This document shows positions 7,789-19,223 of a stretch of DNA of 64,000 bases, in pieces. The notes beneath the pieces were generated by a model. That model was given only the letters and a program-made list of their open reading frames with translations. It ran no database searches and was not told where the DNA came from. The stretch comes from Actinokineospora inagensis DSM 44258. Lineage in GTDB: Bacteria; Actinomycetota; Actinomycetes; Mycobacteriales; Pseudonocardiaceae. The stretch is taken from NCBI RefSeq assembly GCF_000482865.1, contig NZ_AXWW01000006.1, positions 150,490 to 214,489 on the forward strand, given 5' to 3'. Position 1 is the first letter of the stretch. Each line of letters opens with the position of its first letter. The position numbers and the translations under genes were made by a program.

Positions 7789-8112
7789 TCAGCGCTGCCA
7801 GATGACGAAGAGGCCGTCTTCGGTGGTGGTCATGGCTTCGACGAAGGCGTCGTTGTCGAAGTTGGGGAGGGATTGGAGGCGGCCCATCAGGTCGTCGGCT
7901 GACGGGTGGCCAGCGGGGACGGCGCAGCCGCCGCCGCCGGTGCGCATGAGGAGGAAGAACACGTCTTCTTTCCAGGGGCCCTCGGGGGTGGTGCGGATGG
8001 CGACCTCGGCGAGGTCGGTCCAGGACACGGCTTCCTCGGTGCCGTCGGCGAGGGTTCGGCGGACGCCGGTGTCGTCTACCGTGATCCCGCCGTCGCCGGG
8101 AAAGTGGGGCAC
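7789..8112 (-). CDS. Conserved hypothetical protein, 107 residues
   Basis: A small soluble acidic protein with no signal peptide or transmembrane segment. It contains GITVDDTGVRRTLADGTEE, EGPWKEDVFFLLMRTGGGGC and a C-terminal TEDGLFVIWQ. The pattern suggests a small beta-rich domain of a type common as uncharacterised proteins in actinomycetes. The start is the ATG at 8112. The helicase gene ends 24 bp upstream and is transcribed the same way, so they may form a two-gene operon. No function is assigned. Confidence 0.7.
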   Translation of the reverse strand: MPHFPGDGGITVDDTGVRRTLADGTEEAVSWTDLAEVAIRTTPEGPWKEDVFFLLMRTGGGGCAVPAGHPSADDLMGRLQSLPNFDNDAFVEAMTTTEDGLFVIWQR

Positions 8113-8136
8113 TGGTCCTCCGTGGGGTGCTGCGGG

Positions 8137-10158
8137 TCAGTTGGCGGCGTCGAGGCGGCGGAGCGCGGCGCGGACGATGTCGGGGTCGGTGGTGGGCCAG
8201 AACGGGGGCAGTGAGGCGCGCAGGAACCCACCGTAGCGGGCGGTGGCGAGCCGCGGGTCGAGTACCGCCACGACGCCCTTGTCGGACATGGACCGCAGCA
8301 GCCGACCGGCACCTTGGGCGAGCAGCAGCGCGGCGTGCGTGGCGGCGACGGTGAGGAAGCCGTTGCCGCCGCGGGACTCGACGGCGCGTTGCCGGGCGGA
8401 CGCCAGCGGGTCGTCGGGGCGGGGGAACGGGATGCGGTCCATGACGACCAGCGTCAGCGACGGGCCGGGCACGTCGACCCCTTGCCACAGGGAGAGCGTG
8501 CCGAACAGGCAGGTGGCCGGGTTCTCGGCGAACTTCTTCACCAGCAGCGCGGTGGAGTCCTCGCCCTGGCACAGGATCTCGACGTCGACCTTGTCGCGGA
8601 GTTCGGTCGTGGCCTGCTTCGCCGCGCGCATGGAGGAGAACAGCCCGAGTGTGCGGCCGCCCGCCGCGGTGACCAGTTCGCGCAGTTCGTCGAGGTACGC
8701 GGGTGGCAACCCGTCGCGGCCGGGCGGCGGTAGGTGGCGTGCGGTGTAGAGGATGCCCGCGCGCGGGTGGTCGAAGGGCGAACCGACGTCGATGCCGGTC
8801 CAGCGGATGTCGTCGGAGGGTTCCTTGTCGGTCGCGGTTCCCTCGGCCTTGACACCAGCCCTTTGCTTACCCGGTAGGCCCCACTGCCGCGCCAACGCGT
8901 CGAACGTACCGCCGAGCGTTAGCGTCGCCGACGTGAGCACTGTGGTGTTCTCACCGAACAGCTTCTCCCGCAACAGCCCGGCTACGCCCAACGGCGCCAC
9001 GCGCAGCGTCACGGGCCGTGGACCGGCAGAGCTCACGTCGCCGCTGACCCACACGACGTCTCTTAGCCGGGAATCCGCCGACTCAAAGGCCTCCAAGAGA
9101 CGGATGGCCGTGTCGTGGACTTCCTCCAGTGCGGACATCGCGAGTTTGCGCGATGTCGCGGCCTCCGGGTCGTCCTTGCGTTCCGGTCCGATCGCGGTGA
9201 TGCAGCCGTGCGCGGCGTCGCGAATTCCCTGCAGGGTCACCGCGAGCGCTTCCGGCAGGTCGTCGAGCCGACCGGCGGGCGCCTCGGACAGCAGCATCGC
9301 CAGTCCCTCGCCCGCCTCGACGAGCCGGTCGGCGATCTCCTCGGTGACCAGCCGACCGGACCGGCGCGCGGCCACCGCCACCGACGTCGCGGACAGCTCC
9401 CCGGTGGCGGCCGAGGTGACCCGGTCGACCAGGTCGTGCGCCTCGTCGATGATCACCACGTCGTGTTCGGGCAGGACCTGGGCGGTGCCGAGGGCGTCGA
9501 TGGCCAGCAGCGCGTGGTTGGTGACCACGAGGTCGGCGCGGCCCGCCTCGGCCCTGGCCTTCTCCGCGAAGCAGTCCGTGCCGATCGGACAGCGGGACAC
9601 GCCGAGGCACTCGCGGGCGGACACCGACACCTGCCGCCACGCCTGGTCGGACACGCCGGGCACCAGTTCGTCGCGGTCGCCGACCTCGGTGTCACTGGCC
9701 CACTCGCGCAGCCTGCCCACCTCGCGGCCCATCCGGGACACCGCGAACGGGTCGAACAGCACCTGGTCGTCGGGTTCTTCCGGGCCGTCGAGCCGGTGCA
9801 GGCACAGGTAGTTGCGCCTGCCCTTGAGGATGGCGAAGGTCGGCGTCCGCTTGAGCGGTTTCGCCAGCGCCTTGGCCAGCCGGGGCAGGTCGCGGTCGAC
9901 GAGTTGGCGCTGCAGCGCGATGGTCGCCGTCGACACGACCACGGTCTTGCCGTTGGCGACCGCGTGCCGCACCGCGGGGACCAGGTACGCCAGGGACTTG
10001 CCGGTGCCGGTGCCCGCCTGCACGGCCAGGTGGTCGCCGGTGCGGAAGCTGGCGTGCACGGCCTCGGCCATCTCGACCTGGCCCGGCCGCTCCGCCCCGC
10101 CGACCGCCTCGACCGCGGTGGCCAGCAGGTCGCGCAGCGGGGGCAGGGAGTCCGGCAT
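8137..10158 (-). CDS. dinG: DinG/XPD-like ATP-dependent DNA helicase
   Basis: A 673-residue superfamily 2 helicase, 5'-3' with an iron-sulfur cluster. Walker A is AGTGTGKSLAYLVP at about residue 45. The FeS region has cysteines in NYLCLHRL and in ECLGVSRCPIGTDCF, matching the four-cysteine cluster of XPD/DinG. The DEAH box is VIIDEAHDLVDR. Late motifs are WQGVDVPGPSL and QGAGRLLRS. It likely unwinds D-loops, R-loops or forked DNA during repair. The ATG at 10158 gives MPDSLPPLRDLLA, a normal family start; farther upstream codons are unlikely. Confidence 0.92.
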   Translation of the reverse strand: MPDSLPPLRDLLATAVEAVGGAERPGQVEMAEAVHASFRTGDHLAVQAGTGTGKSLAYLVPAVRHAVANGKTVVVSTATIALQRQLVDRDLPRLAKALAKPLKRTPTFAILKGRRNYLCLHRLDGPEEPDDQVLFDPFAVSRMGREVGRLREWASDTEVGDRDELVPGVSDQAWRQVSVSARECLGVSRCPIGTDCFAEKARAEAGRADLVVTNHALLAIDALGTAQVLPEHDVVIIDEAHDLVDRVTSAATGELSATSVAVAARRSGRLVTEEIADRLVEAGEGLAMLLSEAPAGRLDDLPEALAVTLQGIRDAAHGCITAIGPERKDDPEAATSRKLAMSALEEVHDTAIRLLEAFESADSRLRDVVWVSGDVSSAGPRPVTLRVAPLGVAGLLREKLFGENTTVLTSATLTLGGTFDALARQWGLPGKQRAGVKAEGTATDKEPSDDIRWTGIDVGSPFDHPRAGILYTARHLPPPGRDGLPPAYLDELRELVTAAGGRTLGLFSSMRAAKQATTELRDKVDVEILCQGEDSTALLVKKFAENPATCLFGTLSLWQGVDVPGPSLTLVVMDRIPFPRPDDPLASARQRAVESRGGNGFLTVAATHAALLLAQGAGRLLRSMSDKGVVAVLDPRLATARYGGFLRASLPPFWPTTDPDIVRAALRRLDAAN

Positions 10159-10328
10159 GGCGGAGACGGTACCCGTGGGGTCCGTCAGTCCCGCCCGGCG
10201 GTCGGGGTCACCTGGTCGGGTGGACGTCCGGTTCTCGCGGGTGGTCCTGGCTGCCTGGCTCGCCCCCGGCCCGATCCCGCGATCCACTCGGAACGAGAGA
10301 TTCGTTCACTTCGCGGAGGGAGTTGGTC

Positions 10329-11012
10329 ATGTCCAGGATCATCACACTGCGCCTGGGGGTCGCGCTCGCAGCCACCGGGCTGGTCGCGTTCGCGGCGGTC
10401 CCGGCGCAGGCGGAGGCCGTCCCCGCCGACAGCAGCGGAAGCGTGGGCGCGGCACAGGCGCTCTACGGGACCGAGGCCATCGACATCGGTCCGCTGGCGC
10501 CGTGCGCGGCGGGCGGTCCCGGTATCGGCACCACCGCCGGGCAGGCGTCCGACGCGGGTCTGGTCAGCTACGGGCCGGGCAGCAGCACCTGCACCTACGA
10601 CCCGTCGACGAACTCGGCGTCGGCGACGATCAACGGCAGGCAGTTCCAGTTGAACAAGAACAACATCCCGGGGGTGCCGTCGTTCAGCGTGGCGACCTAC
10701 ACGGTCTCCTGCACCACGACCGACACGGGGGTGACGTCGTCGATCTCGCTCAACGGGGTCAAGGGCCTGCAGGTGCCCGACGACATCCCGCCGGACTACA
10801 CGATCACCGTGCCCGGCCTGGACCCGGACGGGCCGCCGATCGCCCGGATCGTGCTCAACGACACCGTCAAGGCCGACCCGCCGGACACGTCGTTGTCCGT
10901 GCACGCCATCAAGATCTGGCTGTACCCGGACACCGGCGCGGCGGCCCCGGGCAGCGGTTCGATCACCGTGGGCTCGGTGACCTGCAACCCGGCCCACCTG
11001 ACCGAGGAGTAG
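10329..11012 (+). CDS. Secreted choice-of-anchor P-like protein without anchor
   Basis: A 227-residue exported protein: signal peptide (MSRIITLRLG, hydrophobic core, AQA-EA) and then a beta-rich domain. Its second half matches the protein at 1.5-2.2 kb: TITVPGL, ARIVLNDTVK, SLSVHAIKIWL, GSITVGSVTCNP. It ends shortly after that domain with HLTEE and has no transmembrane or sorting tail, so it is presumably released or held non-covalently. The start is ATG 10329 after GGAGGGA. A monocistronic unit divergent from the helicase. Confidence 0.75.
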   Translation: MSRIITLRLGVALAATGLVAFAAVPAQAEAVPADSSGSVGAAQALYGTEAIDIGPLAPCAAGGPGIGTTAGQASDAGLVSYGPGSSTCTYDPSTNSASATINGRQFQLNKNNIPGVPSFSVATYTVSCTTTDTGVTSSISLNGVKGLQVPDDIPPDYTITVPGLDPDGPPIARIVLNDTVKADPPDTSLSVHAIKIWLYPDTGAAAPGSGSITVGSVTCNPAHLTEE

Positions 11013-11156
11013 TGGCTAGAATGGGTGGCATGACTGCCGGGTCGGCCACGCGCCGTGCACAGAACGGGCGCCCGGCCCTGGCCTGACCGCCCGCGGCCCC
11101 CCTCCCACGGCTGATCGAGATGTCCGGATCAGCGACGTGGGAGGAGGTGAGAAGCG

Positions 11157-11366
11157 ATGAGTTGGTCGGATTTCGCGGCCCGGCACCGGCCGGGCGACGT
11201 GATCGAGGGTGTGGTCACCGGTGTCGTCCCGTTCGGGTCCTGGGTCGAGTACGCCGGGGTGACCGGCTTGGCGCACCGGCAGACGTTGCCGGTGGGCAGC
11301 CGGGTGAGCGCCCGCATCCTGGACATCGACCAGGTCGGGCAGCGGTTCAGCCTGGCGGCCGAGTGA
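11157..11366 (+). CDS. Small S1 RNA-binding domain protein
   Basis: 69 residues, essentially one S1/OB fold: GDVIEGVVTGVVPFGSWVEY, GVTGLAHRQ and VSARILDIDQVGQRFSLA. Isolated S1 proteins of this size occur in actinomycetes; RNA binding is likely but the target is unknown. The start is ATG 11157, after GGAGGTGAG. A strong hairpin follows 15 bp after the stop. Confidence 0.75.
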   Translation: MSWSDFAARHRPGDVIEGVVTGVVPFGSWVEYAGVTGLAHRQTLPVGSRVSARILDIDQVGQRFSLAAE

Positions 11367-11380
11367 TCGCGCGATGAGTG

Positions 11381-11421
11381 GGCGCTGGTCCGGGGAAGCT
11401 TCGATTCCCCGGACCAGCGCC
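11381..11421 (+). terminator. Hairpin terminator
   Basis: Perfect 16-bp arms (11381-11396 and 11406-11421) around a 9-nt loop, immediately after the S1-domain gene. The stem is very GC-rich without a T-tract. Confidence 0.85.
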
Positions 11422-11599
11422 ATCATTGGACCACAGGCGAATCGTCCGGGGCTTTTCGGCGGAAACCGCCCGGTTCCGGCGGCACGACGAGGACGCCGCT
11501 CCCCTCACATCCAACGTATAACGCACCGGGGGGCTTGCCACAAGACCCCCGTGGTGGCACAGAATCCCCAGCCGTGGCGCGGAACCAGGGGAAAACGGG

Positions 11600-13048
11600 G
11601 TGGCGATGACCGAGCACGCGGTGGTGATCTCCGGCGGGGGTCCGACCGGGCTGATGCTGGCGGCCGAGTTGACGTTGGCGGGGGTGGACGTCGTCGTCGT
11701 GGAGCGGCGCACGAGCCAGGACCTCGTCGGTTCCCGGGCGGGCGGCCTGCACGCGCGCAGCATCGAGGTGCTCGACCAGCGCGGGATCGTCGACCGGTTC
11801 CTGGCCGAGGGGCGGACGGCGCAGGTCGCCGGGTTCGGCGGGGTGCGCCTGGACATCAGCGATTTCCCGAGCAGGCACAACTACGGTCTCGCGCTCTGGC
11901 AGAAGCACTTCGAACGCATCCTCGGCGGTTGGGTCGAGGAACTGGGGGTGCGGGTACTCCGGGGCACCGAGGTGGCCGGTCTCACCCAGGACGGCGCCGG
12001 GGTCGACGTCGAACTGGCCGGTGGTCGCCCGCTCCGGGCGGAATACCTGGTGGGGTGCGACGGGAGCCGCAGTCCGGTGCGCCGCGCGGCCGGGATCGGG
12101 TTCACCGGGGTCGATCCGACCCGGAGTTGGTTGATCGCCGAGGTCGAGTTGACCGAGGAACCCGTGGACTGGGCGGCCCGGCACACCGCGGCGGGCATCA
12201 ACGGGATGAGCAAGCTGGACGACGGGCGGATCCGGGTCCTGATCTCCGAGGACACCCTCGGCCCGGCCACCGACCCGACCATCGACGACCTGCGCGCGGC
12301 GCTCATCGACGTGTGGGGCACGGACTACGGGGTGCACAGCCACGGCTGGCTGTCCCGGTTCACCGACGCGACCAGGCAGGCCACCGCGTACCGCGCGGGC
12401 CGGGTGCTGCTCGCGGGCGACGCCGCCCACGTGCACGCGCCGATCGGCGGGCAGGGCCTGAACCTCGGGCTGCAGGACGCGGTGAACCTGGGGTGGAAGC
12501 TGGCCCAGGTGGTCACGCGGACCTCGCCGGAAGGCCTGCTGGACACCTACCACGCGGAGCGGCACCCGGTCGCCGCGCACGTCCTGCGGACCACGCTGGC
12601 CCAGTCCGCCCTGCGCGGGACCGACGACCGCACGAAGGCGTTGACCGAGTCGATCGCCGAGGTCCTCGCCTTCGACGAGCCACGCCGGTACCTCGGGGGC
12701 GTGATGTCCGGCCTGGGGTTGCGCTACGACCTCGGCGCGGGCCATCCCCTGCTGGGGCGGCGAATGCCCGACCTGGACCTGACGACCGCCGATGGCCCGC
12801 TGCGGGTCTACGAGCTGCTGCACCAAGCCCGTCCGGTGCTGCTGACCTTCGACGAGCCGGTGGACGTGCCGTCGAGCCGGGTTCGGGTGGTGGAAGCCGA
12901 GTACAACGGTATTTGGGAGCTGCCGGTGCTCGGGGTCGTGGACGCCCCGACCGCGGTGCTGGTCCGGCCGGACGGCTATGTGGCGTGGGTGGGCACGGGG
13001 ACCCGGGAAGGTTTGCCGGACGCGCTGAGTACCTGGTTCGGGGCCTGA
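11600..13048 (+). CDS. FAD-dependent aromatic monooxygenase (PheA/TfdB, Rox-like)
   Basis: A 482-residue group A flavoprotein hydroxylase. Motifs are the Rossmann VVISGGGPTGLMLAAELTLAG, the NADPH/FAD motif YLVGCDGSRSPVRRAAGI and the second FAD motif VLLAGDAAHVHAPIGGQGLN followed by LQDAVNLGWKL. A thioredoxin-like C-terminal domain of about 110 residues ends ALSTWFGA. This architecture is shared by polyketide hydroxylases and rifampicin monooxygenases, and the sequence does not settle which. The GTG at 11600 has AGGGG eight bases upstream; an ATG two codons later is possible. It stands alone, so the substrate cannot be inferred. Confidence 0.85.
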   Translation: MAMTEHAVVISGGGPTGLMLAAELTLAGVDVVVVERRTSQDLVGSRAGGLHARSIEVLDQRGIVDRFLAEGRTAQVAGFGGVRLDISDFPSRHNYGLALWQKHFERILGGWVEELGVRVLRGTEVAGLTQDGAGVDVELAGGRPLRAEYLVGCDGSRSPVRRAAGIGFTGVDPTRSWLIAEVELTEEPVDWAARHTAAGINGMSKLDDGRIRVLISEDTLGPATDPTIDDLRAALIDVWGTDYGVHSHGWLSRFTDATRQATAYRAGRVLLAGDAAHVHAPIGGQGLNLGLQDAVNLGWKLAQVVTRTSPEGLLDTYHAERHPVAAHVLRTTLAQSALRGTDDRTKALTESIAEVLAFDEPRRYLGGVMSGLGLRYDLGAGHPLLGRRMPDLDLTTADGPLRVYELLHQARPVLLTFDEPVDVPSSRVRVVEAEYNGIWELPVLGVVDAPTAVLVRPDGYVAWVGTGTREGLPDALSTWFGA

Positions 13049-13052
13049 CCGG

Positions 13053-13093
13053 GGTGGCCACCGCCCACGCTGGGGGTGTGGGCGGTGGCCACC
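13053..13093. terminator. Bidirectional hairpin terminator
   Basis: 16-bp inverted arms (13053-13068 and 13078-13093) with a 9-nt loop, lying in the 49-bp gap between the convergent monooxygenase and serB genes. It probably serves both. Confidence 0.85.
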
Positions 13094-13097
13094 GGTC

Positions 13098-14751
<1,654 letters not shown>

Positions 14752-15791
14752 CTTGACGGGGACTCCGCCGTGGTCCAGGCAGGGGCCCGCCCACCCGGGG
14801 CACCGGGGCCCATTCCTGACCGTAACGCGGATCGCGGCTTGTCAAGAGAGGGCAGGCCCAGGCTGAGGACACCCCAACCCCTCGTGGACAACCACCCAGC
14901 CCACCCCCACCCGATCGAGCCCCACCAGACCCTTGACGACCACCCCGCCACAGTCCACACAGGAGCCCGCCCACCCGGGGCACCGGGGCCCATTCCTGAC
15001 CGTAACGCGGATCGCGAGTTGTCAAGAGGGGACGGCGTGAAGCTGTGGACAACCCAACCACGTGTGCACAACCACCCCGACCAAGCCCACCCGGTCGGGG
15101 CCGACCGCACGCTTGACGGAAACGCCGCCGTGGTCCAGACAGGAGCCCGCCCACCCGGGGGCCGGGGGCCCATTCCTGACCATAGCGCGGAACGCGGGTT
15201 GTCAAGAGGGGATGGCCTGGAGCTGTGGACAGTTCGACGACCTGTGCACAACCACCGCGCCCAAGCCCACCCGATCGAGCCCCACCAGACCCTTGACCGA
15301 AACGCCGCCGTGGTCCAGACAGGGGCCCGCCCACCCGGGGCGCCGGGGCCCATTCCTGACCGTAACGCGGATCGCGAGTTGTCAAGAGGGGGCGACCGGA
15401 TGTTGTGGACAATCCGACCGCCTGTGGACAGGTATCGCGTCCAACCTCAACCGATCGGGGCCGTCCAGATGCTTGACGAAAACGCCGCCGTGGTCCAGGC
15501 AGGAGCCCGCCCACCCGGGGGCCGGGGGCCCATTCCTGACCATAGCGCGGAACGCGGGTTGTCAAGAGGGGATGGCCTGGAGCTGTGGACAGTTCGACGA
15601 CCTGTGCACAACCACCGCGCCCAAGTCCAACCGATCGGGGCCGTCCAGACGCTTGACGGAAACGCCGCCGTGGTCCAGACAGGAGCCCGCCCACCCGGGG
15701 CACCGGGGCCCATTCCTGACGATAGCGCGAAACGGGACTTGTCAAGAGGGGGTGGCCGAGGCGTGTGGACAGCTCGGCAGTGTGTGGACAG
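14752..15791. repeat. Tandem array of six 180-bp units, each a 95-bp element plus DnaA-box pair
   Basis: Elements begin with CTTGAC at 14752, 14932, 15112, 15292, 15472 and 15652, an exact 180-bp period. Each ends in GTCAAG 89-94 bp later. Box pairs follow at 14864/14883, 15044/15063, 15224/15243, 15404/15423, 15584/15603 and 15764/15783, always 19 bp apart. Variants include TGTGGACAA, TGTGGACAG, TGTGCACAA and CGTGGACAA. Core centres alternate between GGGGCACCGGGG and GGGGGCCGGGGG types. The third and fifth units are nearly identical through core and boxes, suggesting recent duplication of two-unit blocks. Because 180 is divisible by 3, long open frames run across the units; these are treated as artefacts. 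Confidence 0.95.
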
Positions 15792-15910
15792 CCACGAACA
15801 AGGGTCAACGGCGGTAGAGCGAAGGGGGTTGGCTGGTGGAGAGCCGGGCGCGGTGTTGGTGGCGGTAGGAACGCGGGGCGCGCGGTGGGGGTTGATCTTC
15901 CGGAAAAGGG

Positions 15911-15962
15911 AAGGCGGGTGGGGCTTAGGCACTTCACGCGCCCAGGCTCCACCCGCCTCAGT
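15911..15962 (-). terminator. Hairpin terminator of ctaD
   Basis: AGGCGGGTGG and its complement CCACCCGCCT form a 10-bp stem, with partial pairing extending inward (GGCTTAGG against CCCAGGCT). It lies about 45 bp beyond the ctaD stop, on the side where ctaD transcription ends. Confidence 0.65.
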
Positions 15963-16008
15963 CCTTCCGGCCGGCCCCGCCGGGTGAGTCATCCGGCGGC
16001 CGGTTCGC

Positions 16009-17784
16009 TCAATTGGGCAACGTGGGGTCGCCCTTCGAGATCTCGTCGGGGTTCATCTTCTCCGCCACGACCTCGGAGGGGGCGGGTTTGTGGCCGTGGC
16101 CACCCAGCAGGCCGACGTACTTGTCGGCCTCGGCGATCTCGCGCATGTGCGGGTAGTGCAGGTCGAACGCGGGCCGTTCGGAGCGGATGCGCGGGAGTTC
16201 GGTGAAGTTGTGCCGGGGCGGCGGGGAGCTGGTGGCCCATTCGAGGGAGTTGCCGTAGCCCCACGGGTCGTCGGCGGTGACGATCTCGCCGTAGCGGTAG
16301 CTCTTGAAGATGTTGTAGATGAACGGCAGCGTCGACGCGCCGAGGATGTAGGCACCGATGGTGGAGATCATGTTCAGCGTCTGGAAGCCGTCGGTGGGCA
16401 GGTAGTCGGCGTACCGGCGGGGCATGCCCTCGGCGCCGAGCCAGTGCTGGACCAGGAACGTGCCGTGGAAGCCGATGAACGTGGTCCAGAAGTGCAGCTT
16501 GCCCAGGCCCTCGTCGAGGAACCGGCCGGTGATCTTCGGGAACCAGAAGTAGATGCCCGCGAAGGTGGCGAACACGATCGTGCCGTAGAGCACGTAGTGG
16601 AAGTGCGCGACGACGAAGTACGTGTCGGACACGTTGAAGTCGATGGCCGGTGCGGCGAGGAGCACGCCGGTGAGGCCGCCGAAGAGGAAGGTGACCAGGA
16701 AGCCGACGCTGAACAGCATCGGGGTCTCGAAGGTCAACTGCCCCTTCCACATGGTGCCGATCCAGTTGAAGAACTTCACGCCGGTGGGCACCGCGATGAG
16801 GAAGGTCATGAAGGAGAAGAACGGCAGCAGCACGGCGCCGGTGGCGTACATGTGGTGCGCCCACACGGTGACCGACAGCGCGGCGATGCCCAGGGTCGCG
16901 TAGATCAGGCCGCGGTAGCCGAACAGCGGCTTGCGGCTGAAGACCGGGAAGATCTCCGACACGATCCCGAAGAACGGTAGAGCGACGATATAGACCTCTG
17001 GGTGGCCGAAGAACCAGAACAGGTGTTGCCAGAGGATGACGCCGCCGTTGGCCGGGTCGAAGACGTGCGCGCCTAGTTGTCGATCGGCGAGGAGGCCGAA
17101 GAGGGCCGCGGTCAGGATCGGGAACGCGAGCAGCACCAGCAGGCTGGTGATCAGGATGTTCCAGGTGAAGATGGGCATCCGGAACATGGTCATACCGGGC
17201 GCGCGGAGGCAGACCACGGTGGTGAGCATGTTGACCGCGCCGAGGATGGTGCCGAGACCGCCGACGGCGAGACCGGTGATCCACAGGTCCGCGCCGATGC
17301 CCGGCGAGTGGATCTTGTCCGACAGCGGGGTGTAGGCGAACCAGCCGAAGTCGGCCGCGCCGCCCGGGGTGAGGAACCCGGTCATCACGATGATGCCGCC
17401 GAACAGGTACAGCCAGTAGGAGAACGCGTTCAGCCGGGGGAACGCCACGTCCGGCGAGCCGATCTGCAGCGGCAGCACGAAGTTCGCGAACCCGAACAGG
17501 ATGGGCGTCGCGTACAGCAGCAGCATCACCGTGCCGTGCATGGTGAACAACTGGTTGTACTGCTCCTGGGACAGGAACTGCTGGCCCGGCACGGCGAGCT
17601 CGCTGCGGATCAGCATGGCCATGGCGCCGCCGACCATGAAGAAGGCGAACGACGTGACCAGGTACATGACGCCGATCTGCTTGTGGTCCGTCGTGCGGAA
17701 CAGCCGCAGCAGGTACGAACCCTTGGCCGTCTCGCGTGCCGGATAGGGCCGCGTGGCGATCGGCTGCGGGGCTACTGCCGTCAC
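16009..17784 (-). CDS. ctaD: Cytochrome c oxidase subunit I (aa3 type)
   Basis: A 591-residue haem-copper oxidase core subunit in the membrane, with the haem a/a3-CuB centre and twelve predicted helices. Recognised stretches: [12 protein letters not shown] at the start, [13 protein letters not shown] (haem a ligand), [15 protein letters not shown] (CuB histidine and the cross-linked His-Tyr pair), AHHMYATG (CuB histidines), [10 protein letters not shown] (haem a3 and a ligands). It reduces oxygen with electrons from cytochrome c, probably through the actinobacterial bc1-aa3 supercomplex. The start is taken as GTG 17784, 5 nt after GGAGG. The other ctaCEF/qcr genes are not in the window. Confidence 0.97.
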   Translation of the reverse strand: MTAVAPQPIATRPYPARETAKGSYLLRLFRTTDHKQIGVMYLVTSFAFFMVGGAMAMLIRSELAVPGQQFLSQEQYNQLFTMHGTVMLLLYATPILFGFANFVLPLQIGSPDVAFPRLNAFSYWLYLFGGIIVMTGFLTPGGAADFGWFAYTPLSDKIHSPGIGADLWITGLAVGGLGTILGAVNMLTTVVCLRAPGMTMFRMPIFTWNILITSLLVLLAFPILTAALFGLLADRQLGAHVFDPANGGVILWQHLFWFFGHPEVYIVALPFFGIVSEIFPVFSRKPLFGYRGLIYATLGIAALSVTVWAHHMYATGAVLLPFFSFMTFLIAVPTGVKFFNWIGTMWKGQLTFETPMLFSVGFLVTFLFGGLTGVLLAAPAIDFNVSDTYFVVAHFHYVLYGTIVFATFAGIYFWFPKITGRFLDEGLGKLHFWTTFIGFHGTFLVQHWLGAEGMPRRYADYLPTDGFQTLNMISTIGAYILGASTLPFIYNIFKSYRYGEIVTADDPWGYGNSLEWATSSPPPRHNFTELPRIRSERPAFDLHYPHMREIAEADKYVGLLGGHGHKPAPSEVVAEKMNPDEISKGDPTLPN

Positions 17785-17891
17785 TCCTGCCTCCTGCAAC
17801 TGGTGGGCGATCGTCGTCGGACCGGCGGGACGGCCCGTTGGGGGGATCGTAGCCCCGGGCGCGGTCCCGGGCTCGGGTGGGGACGGTGTGC

Positions 17892-17900
17892 TGTGGACAA
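17892..17900. promoter_or_regulatory. Single DnaA box (TGTGGACAA)
   Basis: A perfect complement of TTGTCCACA in the gap between proA and ctaD, upstream of ctaD. No partner at 19 bp and no repeat core, unlike the clustered copies. One such 9-mer can occur by chance. Confidence 0.4.
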
Positions 17901-17923
17901 CTCGTGATCGGCAGTTGCCCAGG

Positions 17924-19165
17924 TCACACCGGCAGGACGGCGTACTGGCGCAGGGTCAGGTCGGTGAAGGTGACCGGGCCGCGGGGGCCGGGGACCCGAT
18001 CGATGTTGATCCCGGTCTCCGGCACGCCGAGCAGCCGGAACCCGTCGAGCAGCCGGGTGGGCGCGTTCCAGAAGACACCCGTTCCGGTGTACCCGGCGAT
18101 GAACTCGTCCGCGGTGGCGCGGTCGGCGGTGACGATGCCCGCGGCCAGGCCGGACGTCTCGGTGTTGGCGACGCGCAGGGCGTGCCGCAGGTCGTCGACG
18201 GGGGCGACGGTGACGGTGGCCTCCCGGTCGGCGTCCAGGGCCCACTCGTAGCCGATGGGGTGCTCGTGCGGGGGCAGCGAGGCGGTGACCCCGGCGGCGG
18301 CGAGGGCGGCCTGGACGCCGGGCAGGGCGCTGTCGTAGACGTCGCGGTGGATGAGCAGCAGGTTGAGGCGGTTGCAGACGCCGAGCCGGTCCAGGCTGCG
18401 GGTGATGAGGTCCGCGGCGACCTGGTCGTCGGCCTTGGCGTCGTAGTACAGCACTCCCCCGCCGTCCGCGTGCGCGAGCGTGCGGACACCGCTGGCGGCG
18501 GCGCGGCGGCCGAGTTCGCGGGTGCTCTCACCGCTGCCGCGCAGGATCACCAGGGGAATGAGGTGGGGTAGGTCTACGAGCGCTCCGGCGGCCTCTCGGT
18601 CCGGGCTGGGGACGAGCTGGATCGCATCGGAGTCCAAACCGGCGTCGGACAGCGCGGGCGCCACGACGTGCTCGATGAGGGTGGTCGCGGACCTTAGCGC
18701 CGCCGAGCCCGTGCGCAGGACGCCGCCATTGCGCGATTTGACCAATTGGGACGCCACGTCGACGGTGACGTTGGGGCGGGCCTCGTAGTTGGCACCGATG
18801 ACTCCTACCGGGCGGCGCAGCTCGACCAGCCGCAGGCCACCGTCGAGGGTTCCCACCTGGCGGGACCGCTCGGGGTGCGGCACGGAGGCCAGCAGCCGCA
18901 ACTGCTCGGCCATGCCGGTGAGCCGGTCGTCGGTGATGCGGAGCCGGTCGAGCAGTCCGCCGCTCATCCCGGCGGCCTCGGCGGCGGCCACGTCCCCGGC
19001 GTTGGCGGCGAGGACCTTGGCGCGCGCCGAGGACAGCCGGGCGGCGATCTCGGCGATCGCGTTGTCGATGGTCTCGTCGTCCGCGCCCGCCAGCGACGGC
19101 GCCGCCGCGAACGCCTTGGCCGCGCACGCGGACACGAGTTCGGCGGTGGTGGGCTGGTCGGTCAC
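17924..19165 (-). CDS. proA: Glutamate-5-semialdehyde dehydrogenase
   Basis: A 413-residue NADPH-dependent reductase of proline synthesis (glutamyl-5-phosphate to glutamate-5-semialdehyde). The family segment [20 protein letters not shown], the region [14 protein letters not shown], and the catalytic cysteine in [15 protein letters not shown] are present, as is the late [22 protein letters not shown] and CNRLN differ slightly from the common GNA and CNAAE forms, so this is a divergent ProA lineage. The start is GTG 19165 after AAGGGA, giving [15 protein letters not shown]. proB is not adjacent. Confidence 0.88.
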   Translation of the reverse strand: MTDQPTTAELVSACAAKAFAAAPSLAGADDETIDNAIAEIAARLSSARAKVLAANAGDVAAAEAAGMSGGLLDRLRITDDRLTGMAEQLRLLASVPHPERSRQVGTLDGGLRLVELRRPVGVIGANYEARPNVTVDVASQLVKSRNGGVLRTGSAALRSATTLIEHVVAPALSDAGLDSDAIQLVPSPDREAAGALVDLPHLIPLVILRGSGESTRELGRRAAASGVRTLAHADGGGVLYYDAKADDQVAADLITRSLDRLGVCNRLNLLLIHRDVYDSALPGVQAALAAAGVTASLPPHEHPIGYEWALDADREATVTVAPVDDLRHALRVANTETSGLAAGIVTADRATADEFIAGYTGTGVFWNAPTRLLDGFRLLGVPETGINIDRVPGPRGPVTFTDLTLRQYAVLPV

Positions 19166-19223
19166 GTTCGTTCCCTTCGCTGGGGTGCCGGAGCCTGAGA
19201 GTCTGCCCCATGCCCCACCAGCG

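Noticed and set aside
14752..15791. The tandem array as the chromosomal origin oriC
   Set aside because: No dnaA, dnaN or other origin genes lie nearby, and there is no AT-rich unwinding stretch. A DnaA-binding but non-origin site fits better.
19166..19223. GACTCTCAGGC near proA, resembling the 3' half of a glycine riboswitch
   Set aside because: The 5' CGGGAGAG part is absent and only 58 bp separate the TetR stop from proA. The sequence also folds as a GC-rich hairpin, so a terminator is likelier.
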